Below, piece by piece: positions 1 to 8,951 of a stretch of DNA of 64,000 nt. Where the stretch lies: contig NZ_SPQP01000003.1 of NCBI RefSeq assembly GCF_004571075.1, positions 108,105-172,104 of the forward strand, read 5' to 3'. A program made the translations under genes and the position numbers. Positions within the stretch are counted from its first letter, which is position 1. Each line of letters begins with the position of its first letter. Origin of the DNA: Blastococcus sp. TF02A-35. GTDB taxonomy: Bacteria > Actinomycetota > Actinomycetes > Mycobacteriales > Geodermatophilaceae. The notes beneath the pieces are model-generated. The model was given only the letters and a program-made list of their open reading frames with translations. It was not told where the DNA came from and ran no database searches.

Positions 1-3000
1 CGCCTCCGGGACGCGCCTGCCCGGCGCCGCGCCGATGGCCACCGCCACCTCGCGGGCCTGGGTGAGGACCGCCTCGACCCGCCGCACCGTGTCGGCCGTG
101 AGCTGGGCCAGCTGCCCCTTGGCGGCCGCCACGAGCGCGGCGAAGGCGGCCTCGTCACGGGGCGGGCCACCGGCCGCGGCGACCAGCTCGTCGGCGGCTG
201 CGTCCGCGCAGTCGGCGACCAGGTCCGGGATCTCGCCGTCCGGGTTGAACTGCAGGGCCAGCCGCGTCGCCGGGCCCAGCCCCTTCACCACCTGCTTGAC
301 CGGCGAGCCGGCGACCAGCACGAGGAGCCGCCGGGCACCGAGCCGGGTGAGCCTGTCGGCCTCGGCCTCGGTCGGGACGACGCGGACGCCGACCGTGGCG
401 CCCTCGTCGACCAGCGCCGGGAAGGCGATGACCACGTGCTCCCCGCGGCGGACCTCCACGGTCCGGGGCAGCGAGCCGAACTCCCAGGCGGTGCAGCCGG
501 TGCGCTCGAGCTCCGACGCCGCCCGCGCGAGGCTCGCCCGCGCCTGCGGCGCCACCTGCGCCTTGAGCGCGACGAGGTCCTTGCCGGTGGCCAGCGTCCG
601 CTGCTGGTCGTCCAGCACGCGGAAGGTCGCCCGCAGATGGCCGGGGACCTGGTCCGGCTGCCAGGCGTCGGGCGGGATCACCGTGCCCACCGCGCGGCGG
701 AGCTCCCGCTCCAGCGCCGGCAGCAGCGGCTCCCCCGCGTCGATGCGCGGCAGCACCTCGCGCACGCGGTCGGGGATCGGCACCAGGGCGCGGCGGTACT
801 GCTTCGGCAGCGTCCGCAGCAGCGCCGTCACCAGCTCCTCGCGCAGCCCCGGGACGGTGAAGGCCAGCGACTCCCCGGAGGTCCGCTGCACCACCGAGTC
901 GAGGACGCCCAGGGGGACGTCGACGGTCACGCCGTCCTCGCTCGCGCCCGGGGCGAAGGCGTAGGAAAGCGGAAGGGTGAGGCGACCGCCCGTCCCGCCG
1001 TCCAGCCGCACCTCGTCGGGGTAGTCCTCGGCCCGCACCTGCGCCGCCGCCGCGGCGTTGGTCAGCATCTCGGGCGTGAAGGTCAGCAGGTCCGGCTGCT
1101 CGTGCCGCGCGCGCTTCCACCACCTGTCGAAGTGCCGGGTGGAGACGACGTCGGCCGGGATGCGGGCGTCGTACAGCTCGAACAGCGTCTCGTCGTCGAC
1201 ACCGATGTCGCGGCGCCGGGCCCGCTCCTCCAGCTCGGCGACCCGCTCCATCGCCCGCTGGTTGTCGGCCCAGAAGCGATGGTGGGTGGTCCACTCCCCC
1301 TGCACCAGCGCATGCCGGATGAACAGCTCGCGGGAGACGACGGGGTCGATGGAGCCGTACTGGACCCGGCGGCCCACGACCAGCGGCAGCCCGTAGAGCG
1401 TGACCCGCTCGGTGGCCACGACGCTGCCCCGCTTGGCGTCCCAGCGCGGCTCCGAGTGCTGGCGCTTCACCAGGTGGTCGGCGAGCCGCTCCACGTCCTC
1501 GGGGTCGATCCGCGCGACCGTCCGGGCGAACAGCCTGCTGGTCTCCACGATCTCGGCGGCGACCACCCAGCGCGGGGGCTTCTTCGCCAGCGGGGTCCCC
1601 GGCGCGATGACGAAGCGGGTGCCACGGGTGCCGAGGTACTCGCGGCCGGGGCGGCCGGGCTTGCCGTCGCGACCCTTCACCGGCTCCGCCTGCAGGCCCA
1701 CGTTCCCGAGCAGGCCGGCGAGCAGCGCGGCGTGGATGCCGCGCTCGTCGGGCTCGGCCGCCGGCTCCCGCAGGTCCATGCCCAGGCGCCGAGCCGTGCC
1801 GCGCAGCTGGCCGTGCAGGTCCTGCCACTCGCGGATGCGCAGGTAGTGCAGGAACTCCCGCTTGACCGTGCGGCGGAACTGGTTGCCCGACAGGGCGTCC
1901 TGCTGCTCCTCCAGGTACCGCCACAGGTTGAGCAGCGCCAGGAAGTCCGAGTGCTCGTCGGCGAACCGCGCGTGCGCCTGGTCGGCGGCCTGCTGGTGCT
2001 CGGTGGGCCGCTCGCGGGGGTCCTGGATCGTCAGGCCCGCCGCGATGACGAGCACCTCCTCGAGCACGCCGCGCCGGTCGGCCTCGACGACCATCCGCGC
2101 CAGCCGCGGGTCCAGCGGCAGGGTCGCCAGCGCCCGGCCGGTGTCGGTGAGCCCGCCGTCGGCGCCCAGGGCGCCGAGCTCCTCGAGCAGCGCCAGCCCG
2201 TCGGCGACCGCGCGCCGGTCCGGCGGGTCGACGAAGGGGAACTCCGCGACGTCCCCGAGGTCGAGCGCGGCCATCTGCAGCAGCACCGAGGCGAGGTTGG
2301 TGCGCAGGATCTCGGGGTCGGTGAACTCCGGCCGGGCCTCGAAGTCCGCTTGCGTGTAGAGCCGGATCGCGATGCCCGGCCCCAGCCGCCCGCAGCGGCC
2401 CGAGCGCTGCCGGGCCGAGGCCTGGCTGACCGGCTCGATCGGCAGCCGCTGCACCTTCGTGCGATGGCTGTAGCGGGAGATCCGCGCCGTCCCGGGGTCG
2501 ATCACGTACCGGATGCCCGGCACGGTCAGCGAGGTCTCGGCGACGTTGGTCGACAGCACGATCCGCCGTCCGGTGTGCGGGGCGAAGACCCTGTGCTGGT
2601 CGGCGGCCGACAGCCGTGAGTAGAGCGGGACGATCTCGGTGCCCGGGTGCGCGCGCTCGGCGAGGGCGTCCTGGGTGTCGCGGATCTCCCGCTCGCCGGC
2701 GAGGAACACCAGGATGTCGCCCGGGCCCTCGGCCACCAGCTCGTCGACGGCGTCGACGATGGCGGTGACCTGGTCCCGGTCCTCGTCGGCCTCCGGGTCG
2801 TCCGGGTCGACGACCGGCCGGTAACGGACCTCCACCGGGTAGGTCCGCCCGCTGACCTCGACGACGGGGGCGTCGCCGAAGTGCTTGGCCACCCGCTCGA
2901 CGTCGATGGTGGCCGAGGTGATGACGAGCTTGAGGTCGGGGCGCCTCGGCAGCAGCTGGGCCAGGTAGCCCAGCAGGAAGTCGATGTTCAGGCTCCGCTC

Positions 3001-3609
3001 GTGGGCCTCGTCGAGGATGATCGTGTCGTACTGCCGCAGCAGCCGGTCGTGCGCGATCTCGGCGAGGAGCACGCCGTCGGTCATCAGCTTGACCAGGGTG
3101 GAGTCCGACACCTGGTCGTTGAAGCGCATCTTGTAGCCGACGGCCTCGCCCAGGGGCGTCCCCAGCTCCTCCGCGATCCGCTCCGCGACGCTGCGCGCGG
3201 CGATCCGGCGCGGCTGCGTGTGCCCGATGCGCCCGCGCACGCCACGGCCGAGCTCGAGAGCGATCTTCGGCAGCTGGGTCGTCTTGCCCGAGCCCGTCTC
3301 ACCGGCGACCACCACCACCTGCGCGTCCCGCAGGGCGGCGGCGATGTCGTCGCGACGCCCGCTGACCGGGAGCTCCTCGGGGTAGGTGACCACCGGGACG
3401 GCGGCCCGCCGGCGGGCGATGCGCTCCTCGGCGACGGCGACGTCGGCGGCGATCCGCTCCCGCTGCCGGTCGCGGGCCTGCGGGTCGCGGGTGCGGCGCA
3501 GCCCGTCGAGCCGACGCCGCAGCCGGTGCTCGTCGGCCAGGGTCAGCCCTGCGAGGCGTTCCCGGAGGTCGTCGCGCCGCGACCGGGGGTCGGGGTGCTC
3601 AGAACTCAC
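1..3609 (-). CDS. hrpA: ATP-dependent RNA helicase HrpA (C-terminus cut by window)
   Basis: DEAH-box ATP-dependent RNA helicase of the HrpA family, a cytoplasmic RNA/RNP remodeller. The reading frame is open through the window start, so 1203 codons are visible of a family size near 1300. Seen: a basic coiled N-terminus, Walker A GETGSGKT at residues 103-110, the DEAH box at 200-203, SAT at 232-234, the helicase-C motif QRSGRCGRLGPG, then the long HrpA C-terminal extension (DUF3418-like). Start is GTG at 3609 with GGAGAGG a few bases upstream. It is divergent from the MarR/efflux pair across 176 bp. HrpB is less likely given the length and C-terminal region. Identification is secure; the exact RNA substrate is unknown. 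Confidence 0.96.
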   Translation of the reverse strand, partial: MSSEHPDPRSRRDDLRERLAGLTLADEHRLRRRLDGLRRTRDPQARDRQRERIAADVAVAEERIARRRAAVPVVTYPEELPVSGRRDDIAAALRDAQVVVVAGETGSGKTTQLPKIALELGRGVRGRIGHTQPRRIAARSVAERIAEELGTPLGEAVGYKMRFNDQVSDSTLVKLMTDGVLLAEIAHDRLLRQYDTIILDEAHERSLNIDFLLGYLAQLLPRRPDLKLVITSATIDVERVAKHFGDAPVVEVSGRTYPVEVRYRPVVDPDDPEADEDRDQVTAIVDAVDELVAEGPGDILVFLAGEREIRDTQDALAERAHPGTEIVPLYSRLSAADQHRVFAPHTGRRIVLSTNVAETSLTVPGIRYVIDPGTARISRYSHRTKVQRLPIEPVSQASARQRSGRCGRLGPGIAIRLYTQADFEARPEFTDPEILRTNLASVLLQMAALDLGDVAEFPFVDPPDRRAVADGLALLEELGALGADGGLTDTGRALATLPLDPRLARMVVEADRRGVLEEVLVIAAGLTIQDPRERPTEHQQAADQAHARFADEHSDFLALLNLWRYLEEQQDALSGNQFRRTVKREFLHYLRIREWQDLHGQLRGTARRLGMDLREPAAEPDERGIHAALLAGLLGNVGLQAEPVKGRDGKPGRPGREYLGTRGTRFVIAPGTPLAKKPPRWVVAAEIVETSRLFARTVARIDPEDVERLADHLVKRQHSEPRWDAKRGSVVATERVTLYGLPLVVGRRVQYGSIDPVVSRELFIRHALVQGEWTTHHRFWADNQRAMERVAELEERARRRDIGVDDETLFELYDARIPADVVSTRHFDRWWKRARHEQPDLLTFTPEMLTNAAAAAQVRAEDYPDEVRLDGGTGGRLTLPLSYAFAPGASEDGVTVDVPLGVLDSVVQRTSGESLAFTVPGLREELVTALLRTLPKQYRRALVPIPDRVREVLPRIDAGEPLLPALERELRRAVGTVIPPDAWQPDQVPGHLRATFRVLDDQQRTLATGKDLVALKAQVAPQARASLARAASELERTGCTAWEFGSLPRTVEVRRGEHVVIAFPALVDEGATVGVRVVPTEAEADRLTRLGARRLLVLVAGSPVKQVVKGLGPATRLALQFNPDGEIPDLVADCADAAADELVAAAGGPPRDEAAFAALVAAAKGQLAQLTADTVRRVEAVLTQAREVAVAIGAAPGRRVPEA

Positions 3610-3736
3610 GGGTTCCTCTCCGGTGGTGCGGGTACAGGGGGCGTCGCGTCAAGGATCCCACCCGCCACGGCCGGTGGCGCCCGGCCGGGAGGGGCGGTCG
3701 GCCAGGTCACATTGCGCCCGCCGCACGCCAGGATGT

Positions 3737-3749
3737 TTGCTTGATGCAA
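3737..3749. promoter_or_regulatory. Candidate MarR operator
   Basis: Inverted repeat TTGC-N5-GCAA between the divergent hrpA and marR starts, about 37 nt upstream of the marR start. MarR proteins commonly bind short TTGC/GCAA-type palindromes near their own promoter, so autoregulation plus control of the downstream pump is plausible. The arms are only 4 bp, so chance occurrence cannot be excluded. Confidence 0.4.
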
Positions 3750-3785
3750 CGGCATGCACTCTGCACAGATTCCGGAAGGCCCTTC

Positions 3786-4319
3786 GTGACGACGTCCGCC
3801 CCGCCCGGCTCCGGCCCGGAGCGGTCGGCGCACATCCGCACCCTGGCCGAGGAGCTGCCGCGGTTCCTGCGGCTGGTGCAGGCCGCACGCACGCGGCTGT
3901 CCAGCCCGACCCGCGACCGCGCCGCCCTGCTGCTGCTCAACCCGCTGGCCCGGCTCGGGCCGCTGCGCCAGGGGGCCCTGGCCGACCTGGTGCACTCCGA
4001 CCCGTCGACGATCAGCCGGCACGTCGCCGCGCTGGTCGAGGCCGGGCTGGTCCGCCGCGTCGCCGACGAGGCCGACGGCCGCGCCAGCCGGCTGGTCATC
4101 ACCGACGCGGGCCTCGCTGCGCTGGTCGCGCTCCGCGACGAGCGCGAGGTCCACCTCGCGTCCGTGACGGCCGCCTGGAGCGACGACGACGTCGCCACGC
4201 TGACCGCCCTGCTGAGCCGGTTCCTCGACGACCTCGCCGCCGTCCTCCCCGGCTACCCGGGAACCGCGCCCACCTCCGCACCACCCACCGACGTCACGCC
4301 CCCGGGGGAGAACCCATGA
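3786..4319 (+). CDS. MarR family transcriptional regulator
   Basis: Winged helix-turn-helix repressor of 177 residues. The recognition-helix region reads LADLVHSDPSTISRHVAALV, followed by the wing (RRVADEADGRASRLVITDAG), typical of MarR. Start chosen is GTG 3786, preceded by GGAAGG at a 6-nt spacing; a longer frame from about 3741 lacks a ribosome site. Its TGA overlaps the ATG of the DHA2 transporter (ATGA, 4 nt), so the two are translationally coupled. By the usual logic of such pairs it represses its own operon until a ligand, probably a drug or phenolic compound, relieves it. The ligand cannot be read from sequence. Confidence 0.93.
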   Translation: MTTSAPPGSGPERSAHIRTLAEELPRFLRLVQAARTRLSSPTRDRAALLLLNPLARLGPLRQGALADLVHSDPSTISRHVAALVEAGLVRRVADEADGRASRLVITDAGLAALVALRDEREVHLASVTAAWSDDDVATLTALLSRFLDDLAAVLPGYPGTAPTSAPPTDVTPPGENP

Positions 4320-6067
4320 GCCAGACCACCCAGCGGCCCGGCGGGCCCGCACCGCACGGCGCCTCCACGGCCGGCGGCGCGGACGGCGCGTTCACCCACC
4401 GCCAGATCGTCACGATCCTGGTCGGCCTGATGGTCGCCATGTTCCTGGCGGCGCTGGACCAGACGGTGGTGGCCACCGCCATCCGGACGATCGCCGACGA
4501 CCTGCAGGGCTACGACCTCCAGGCCTGGGCGACGACGGCGTTCCTCATCACCTCGACGATCGCCACCCCGCTCTACGGGAAGCTGTCCGACATCTACGGA
4601 CGGCGGCCGTTCTACCTCTTCGCCATCGCGATCTTCGTGGTCGGCTCGGCGCTGTGCGGCATCGCCGACACCATGTACCAGCTGGCCGCCTACCGGGCGG
4701 TCCAGGGCATCGGCGCCGGCGGCCTGATGTCCCTGGCGCTGGCGATCATCGGCGACATCGTCCCGCCGCGTGAGCGGTCGCGGTACCAGGGCTACTTCAT
4801 GGCCGTCTTCGGGACCTCGAGCGTGCTCGGCCCGGTCATCGGCGGGTTCTTCGCCGGCCACGCCTCCATCGTCGGCGTGGACGGCTGGCGCTGGATCTTC
4901 TGGATCAACGTGCCCCTGGGCGTGCTCGCCTTCGCCGCCGTGTGGCGGGTGCTGCACCTGCCGCACGAGCGCCGCGACCACCGCATCGACTGGCCGGGCG
5001 CGCTGGCACTGGTCACCTTCCTGGTGCCGCTGCTGATCGTCGCCGAGCAGGGCCGGACCTGGGGCTGGACCTCGGGGCGGGCGGTGACCTGCTACGCCAT
5101 CGGCGCGGTCGGGTTCGTGCTGTTCGTGCTGGCCGAGCGGGCCTACCGCGACGACGCGCTGCTGCCGCTGCGCCTGTTCGCCAACCGCAGCTTCGCCGTC
5201 AGCGGCATCGGGTCGGTCGTCATGGGCGCCGGCATGTTCGGCGGCCTGCTGCTGCTCCCGCAGTACCTGCAGATCGTCCACGGCTCCAGCGCCACCGTCG
5301 CGGGCCTGCAGATGATCCCGCTCGTCGCCGGGATCATGGTCGGCGCGATGAGCTCGGGCATCGCGATCTCCAGGACCGGGAAGTACAAGGTCTTCCCGCT
5401 GGTGGGGATCGCGCTGATGGTCGTCGCGCTGCTGTCGATGTCGTTCGTCGTCGGCGCCGACACCTCGATCTGGGCGATCGTGCCCTTCATGGTGCTGCTC
5501 GGCCTGGGGCTGGGCTTCAACTTCCAGCCGGTCATCCTCGCCGTGCAGAACGCCGTCTCCCCGCGGGAGATGGGCGTGGCCACCTCGTCGGTGACCTTCT
5601 TCCGCCAGATGGGCGGCACGATCGGCACCGCGGCCTTCCTGTCCATCCTGTTCACCCGGCTGCCCGAGGACATCGGCGACCGGGTGGCGACGGCGGCCGC
5701 GGAGGACCCGCGGGTGGCCCAGGCGGTGCAGAGCGGCCGGCTGGAGGCCGGCACCGACCTGTCGGACACCTCGTTCATCCAGGAGCTGCCCGGCTTCCTG
5801 GCGCAGCCGTTCAAGGCCGGGTTCTCCGACTCGATCGACCTGGTCTTCCTCATCGCCGCCGTGGTCGTGGCGGTCGGGTTCTTCGTGTTCCTGTTCCTGC
5901 CGCAGCTGGAGCTGAGCAACAAGTCCGGCATCCAGGCCCGCCAGCAGAGCGCCACGTCGACGCACGACGTCGAGGACCCGGCCGAGCAGGCGACGGAGGC
6001 GGTCGGCGCAGCGTCCCCGACGTCCACGGCCCCGCCGGTGGGCCGCCCCGGCGACGCCAACCGCTGA
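4316..6067 (+). CDS. DHA2 family MFS drug efflux transporter (14 TM)
   Basis: Proton-driven multidrug exporter of the EmrB/QacA (DHA2) branch of the major facilitator superfamily, 583 residues and integral to the cytoplasmic membrane. Seen: the TM1 motif LDQTVVATAI, motif A between TM2 and TM3 (GKLSDIYGRRP), motif C (GPVIGGFFAG), and enough hydrophobic segments for 14 helices. A polar N-terminal stretch of about 25 residues and a hydrophilic Ser/Thr/Ala-rich tail flank the membrane part. The start ATG overlaps the marR stop, so the pump is probably induced together with its regulator. Substrate unknown. Confidence 0.94.
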   Translation: MSQTTQRPGGPAPHGASTAGGADGAFTHRQIVTILVGLMVAMFLAALDQTVVATAIRTIADDLQGYDLQAWATTAFLITSTIATPLYGKLSDIYGRRPFYLFAIAIFVVGSALCGIADTMYQLAAYRAVQGIGAGGLMSLALAIIGDIVPPRERSRYQGYFMAVFGTSSVLGPVIGGFFAGHASIVGVDGWRWIFWINVPLGVLAFAAVWRVLHLPHERRDHRIDWPGALALVTFLVPLLIVAEQGRTWGWTSGRAVTCYAIGAVGFVLFVLAERAYRDDALLPLRLFANRSFAVSGIGSVVMGAGMFGGLLLLPQYLQIVHGSSATVAGLQMIPLVAGIMVGAMSSGIAISRTGKYKVFPLVGIALMVVALLSMSFVVGADTSIWAIVPFMVLLGLGLGFNFQPVILAVQNAVSPREMGVATSSVTFFRQMGGTIGTAAFLSILFTRLPEDIGDRVATAAAEDPRVAQAVQSGRLEAGTDLSDTSFIQELPGFLAQPFKAGFSDSIDLVFLIAAVVVAVGFFVFLFLPQLELSNKSGIQARQQSATSTHDVEDPAEQATEAVGAASPTSTAPPVGRPGDANR

Positions 6068-6161
6068 CCACCGGCACCGCGACGCGCTAGGGTCCGGCCA
6101 GCGTCGCGTGCCGGTGGCAGACCGTGCCAGGCATGGAGGCGTGGAACCGAAGGAGCACGAC

Positions 6162-6197
6162 GTGACACCGTCGTCCCCTCCGCCGCCCCGTGACTGA
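6162..6197 (+). CDS. Possible 11-codon leader peptide (PPPP) upstream of hemerythrin gene
   Basis: GTG at 6162 follows a strong AAGGAG (6150-6155) with 6-nt spacing and opens a frame encoding MTPSSPPPPRD that stops at 6195-6197. The hemerythrin GTG at 6190 lies inside its last codons, in another frame and without a ribosome site of its own. This geometry suggests translational coupling through a leader peptide; four consecutive prolines are a classic ribosome-stall element relieved by EF-P. Alternatively the main gene starts otherwise and this is coincidental. Expression is not shown. Confidence 0.4.
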   Translation: MTPSSPPPPRD

Positions 6198-6702
6198 GGG
6201 CGGCACGGCCAGGCTGGTCGCCTGGGGCACCGAGCTGCGACTGGTCCACGAGCGCATGCGCGCCGCGCTGCGGCTGACACGGCGCGCGCTCGCCGACGGC
6301 GATCCGGCCGAGCCCGCGGCACGCGAGCTGCTGCTGTTCTGCCACGGCTTCTGCACCGCGCTCACCGGGCACCACGAGGGCGAGGACCGGGACCTGTTCC
6401 CGGCGGTCGGCGCCCGGCACCCGGAGCTGCGGGAGACCCTGCGGTACCTGCAGCAGGACCACTCGATGATCGGCCACCTGCTCGGCGGGCTGCAGGCAGC
6501 CGTGGACCGCGCAGCTCCGCCCGCGGAGCTGGACCGCCACCTGGCCGGCATCGAGGCGATCATGGAGTCCCACTTCCGCTACGAGGAACGCCGGCTGCTC
6601 GCCGTCCTCGAGACGCTGGAGCTGGCGGGCGACCCCGCCGACGTCCTCGGACCGCTGGCCGGCGGGGACGGCGACCAGGCTTCGGGGGGACGCCTACTGT
6701 GA
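6190..6702 (+). CDS. Hemerythrin domain-containing protein
   Basis: Four-helix HHE/hemerythrin-like protein of 170 residues that probably binds a non-haem di-iron centre. Ligand motifs in order are CHGFCTALTGHHEGEDRDLFP, LQQDHSMIGHL and ESHFRYEERRLL, giving the expected H-HxxxE-H-HxxxE pattern. Such actinobacterial proteins are linked to oxygen, NO or redox sensing, but the role here is inferred only. Start is GTG 6190, because the frame is closed by TGA at 6163-6165; the nearest good Shine-Dalgarno serves the overlapping mini-ORF instead. A second, longer hemerythrin protein is encoded at 11628-12335. Confidence 0.9.
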   Translation: MTEGGTARLVAWGTELRLVHERMRAALRLTRRALADGDPAEPAARELLLFCHGFCTALTGHHEGEDRDLFPAVGARHPELRETLRYLQQDHSMIGHLLGGLQAAVDRAAPPAELDRHLAGIEAIMESHFRYEERRLLAVLETLELAGDPADVLGPLAGGDGDQASGGRLL

Positions 6703-6735
6703 GGGTGCTCTCGCCCGCCGTCCGGAGGTCCTCCC

Positions 6736-8529
6736 GTGCAGTCGTCGCTGATCCTGTCCCGCCGTGACCTGGACTTCCTGCTGCACGAGTGGCTGGACGT
6801 CGAGTCGCTGACCAAGCGGCCGCGGTTCACCGAGCACTCCCGCGAGACCTTCGACGCGGTGATGGACCTCGCCCAGCAGATCGCCGCGGACCATTTCGCG
6901 CCGCACAACCGCAAGGCCGACGAGAACGAGCCGCACATGGTCGACGGCAAGGCCGTGCTCGTCCCCGAGGTGGCCAAGGCGCTGAAGGTCTTCACCGACG
7001 CCGGCCTGATGGCCGGCTCGTTCGACGAGGAGTACGGCGGCATGCAGCTGCCGCACACCGTCGGGCAGGCCGTGTTCGCCTGGTTCAAGGCGGCCAACGT
7101 CGGCACCTCGGCCTACCCGTTCCTCACGATGGGCAACGCCCGCCTGCTGCTGGCCCACGGCAGCCAGCAGCAGATCGACACGTTCGCGCGGCCCGAGCTC
7201 GAGGGCCGCTGGTTCGGCACGATGGCGCTGTCGGAGCCGCAGGCGGGCTCCTCGCTGGCCGACATCACCACCAAGGCCGTGCCGCAGGACGACGGCACCT
7301 ACCGGCTGTCCGGCAACAAGATGTGGATCTCCGGCGGCGACCACGAGCTGACCGAGAACATCGTGCACCTGGTGCTGGCCAAGATCCCCGGTGGTCCGCC
7401 CGGGGTGAAGGGCATCTCGCTGTTCATCGTGCCGAAGTTCCTGGTCAACCCCGACGGCTCCCTGGGCGAGCGCAACGACGTCGTCCTGGCCGGCCTCAAC
7501 CACAAGATGGGGTACCGGGGCACGACGAACACCCTGCTGAACTTCGGGGAGGGCGTGCACACCCCGGGCGGCCGGGCCGGCGCCGTCGGCTACCTGGTGG
7601 GCGAGCCGCACCGCGGCCTCACCTACATGTTCCACATGATGAACGAGGCGCGGATCGGCGTCGGCGTGGGCGCGACGGTGCTGGCCTACACCGGCTACCT
7701 GCACGCGCTGGAGTACGCGCGGACCCGCACGCAGGGCCGTCCCCCGGCGGGCAAGGACCCCGCGTCGCCGATGGTCCCGATCATCGAGCACACCGACGTG
7801 CGCCGGATGCTGCTGGCCGCCAAGTCCTACGCCGAGGGCGGCATGGCCCTGGGGCTGTACTGCGCGCGGCTGGTCGACGAGGAGCAGACCGCCGAGTCGC
7901 AGGAGGACCGCGACCGGGCCCACCTGCTGCTGGACATGCTGACCCCGGTCGCGAAGGCCTGGCCCTCGCAGTGGGGGCTGGTCGCCAACGACCTGGCCAT
8001 CCAGGTGCACGGCGGCTACGGCTACACCCGCGACTACCCGGTCGAGCAGTTCTACCGGGACAACCGGCTCAACCCGATCCACGAGGGCACGCAGGGCATC
8101 CAGTCCCTGGACCTGCTGGGCCGCAAGGTCGTCATGCAGGGCGGTGCCGGGCTGGCGCTGCTCGGCGAGACGATCAGCGCGACGACGGCGCGGGCCGCCG
8201 GCACCGAGTGGGCCGGCTTCGCCGCCGACCTCGACGCCGCGGTCGCGCGCATGGGTGCGGTCACCGCGACGCTGTGGGGCACCGGCGACCCGGACCTGGC
8301 GCTGGCCAACTCGCACGTCTACCTGGAGGCCGCGGGCCACATCGTGGTGGCCTGGCTGTGGCTGGAGCAGGCGCTCGCGGCCGAGAGCGGCGAGGGCGCC
8401 TTCTACGAGGGGAAGCGGGCGGCGGCCCGCTACTTCTGGCGCTGGGAGCTGCCCCGCACCCGCGGCTGGTTCGACCTGCTGGAGTCCCTCGACCGCACGG
8501 TGCTGGACACCCCCGCCGACGTCCTCTGA
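6736..8529 (+). CDS. Acyl-CoA dehydrogenase (long FadE5-like form)
   Basis: FAD-dependent acyl-CoA dehydrogenase of 597 residues, clearly longer than the roughly 390-residue classical form and matching the FadE5/AidB-like subfamily with an extra C-terminal helical domain. It catalyses alpha-beta dehydrogenation of acyl-CoA in beta-oxidation. Seen: FAD-binding segments MALSEPQAGSSLADI and NKMWISGGDHEL, the GYRGTTNT segment, and the C-terminal HGGYGYTRDYPVEQFYRD signature. Start GTG 6736 has GGAGG at good spacing. It is followed by a strong bidirectional terminator. Chain-length preference cannot be assigned. Confidence 0.95.
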   Translation: MQSSLILSRRDLDFLLHEWLDVESLTKRPRFTEHSRETFDAVMDLAQQIAADHFAPHNRKADENEPHMVDGKAVLVPEVAKALKVFTDAGLMAGSFDEEYGGMQLPHTVGQAVFAWFKAANVGTSAYPFLTMGNARLLLAHGSQQQIDTFARPELEGRWFGTMALSEPQAGSSLADITTKAVPQDDGTYRLSGNKMWISGGDHELTENIVHLVLAKIPGGPPGVKGISLFIVPKFLVNPDGSLGERNDVVLAGLNHKMGYRGTTNTLLNFGEGVHTPGGRAGAVGYLVGEPHRGLTYMFHMMNEARIGVGVGATVLAYTGYLHALEYARTRTQGRPPAGKDPASPMVPIIEHTDVRRMLLAAKSYAEGGMALGLYCARLVDEEQTAESQEDRDRAHLLLDMLTPVAKAWPSQWGLVANDLAIQVHGGYGYTRDYPVEQFYRDNRLNPIHEGTQGIQSLDLLGRKVVMQGGAGLALLGETISATTARAAGTEWAGFAADLDAAVARMGAVTATLWGTGDPDLALANSHVYLEAAGHIVVAWLWLEQALAAESGEGAFYEGKRAAARYFWRWELPRTRGWFDLLESLDRTVLDTPADVL

Positions 8530-8534
8530 ACGGA

Positions 8535-8576
8535 CGACGGCGCCCCGCCCTCCCGAGGGAGGACGGGGCGCCGTCG
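8535..8576. terminator. Bidirectional intrinsic terminator
   Basis: Near-perfect hairpin: cgacggcgccccg pairs with cggggcgccgtcg, continued inward by cctccc/gggagg with a 2-nt loop. It sits between the convergent acyl-CoA dehydrogenase and the small membrane protein gene. There is no clear U-tract, as is common in high-GC actinobacteria. Confidence 0.85.
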
Positions 8577-8589
8577 GCTGTTCGGTGCG

Positions 8590-8754
8590 CTACGCGCTCG
8601 CGCCGACCGCCTCGGAGGCGGTGCGGGCGCCGGCCGAGCGGGCAGCGGCACGCTGCTCCTGCTCGTAGCGAGCGGTGGACTGGGTGCCCATCGCGATGAC
8701 CAGGGCCGTCAGGACCAGGAACCCCAGCAGGGCCACGGCCGGCCACATCATCAT
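8590..8754 (-). CDS. Small single-pass membrane protein with GTxSTARYE motif
   Basis: A 54-residue protein: one hydrophobic helix (about residues 3-23) followed by MGTQSTARYEQEQRAAARS and an Ala-rich tail. Start is set to ATG 8754, the first of three consecutive ATGs, because GGGGGAG lies 7 nt before it; a longer frame from 8784 would place that site inside the gene. The motif after the helix recurs in the 272-residue protein at 17636-18454 (ALGTSSTARYEFER), so the two form a small paralogous family. Function unknown. It is convergent with the acyl-CoA dehydrogenase gene across a terminator. Confidence 0.75.
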   Translation of the reverse strand: MMMWPAVALLGFLVLTALVIAMGTQSTARYEQEQRAAARSAGARTASEAVGASA

Positions 8755-8951
8755 CAGATCTCTCCCCCAAAGCTGTTCTTCCACCGCCGGGTCACGGGCG
8801 GCGGTACGTCGTCGAGGGACTCTGTCCCCCGATCACCGGTGTCTCAATCGTCCGAACCTGTTGTTCACCTAACGAGGTGTGACGGGAAGCACACCCAGGG
8901 GTGGCCGAGCGCAAGGGAGGCGGCGTCCCGGCGGCATGGTCTGATCGACCC

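Noticed and set aside
155..3302. Several long open frames overlapping the hrpA gene on both strands (for example 436-2619 plus, 155-1924 minus)
   Set aside because: Their products are Arg/Gly/Ala/Pro-rich low-information sequence; the other frame encodes a complete helicase with all motifs.
4253..6573. Long minus-strand frames antisense to the DHA2 transporter
   Set aside because: Asp/His/Gln/Arg-rich shadow composition of a high-GC gene; no ribosome sites or domains.
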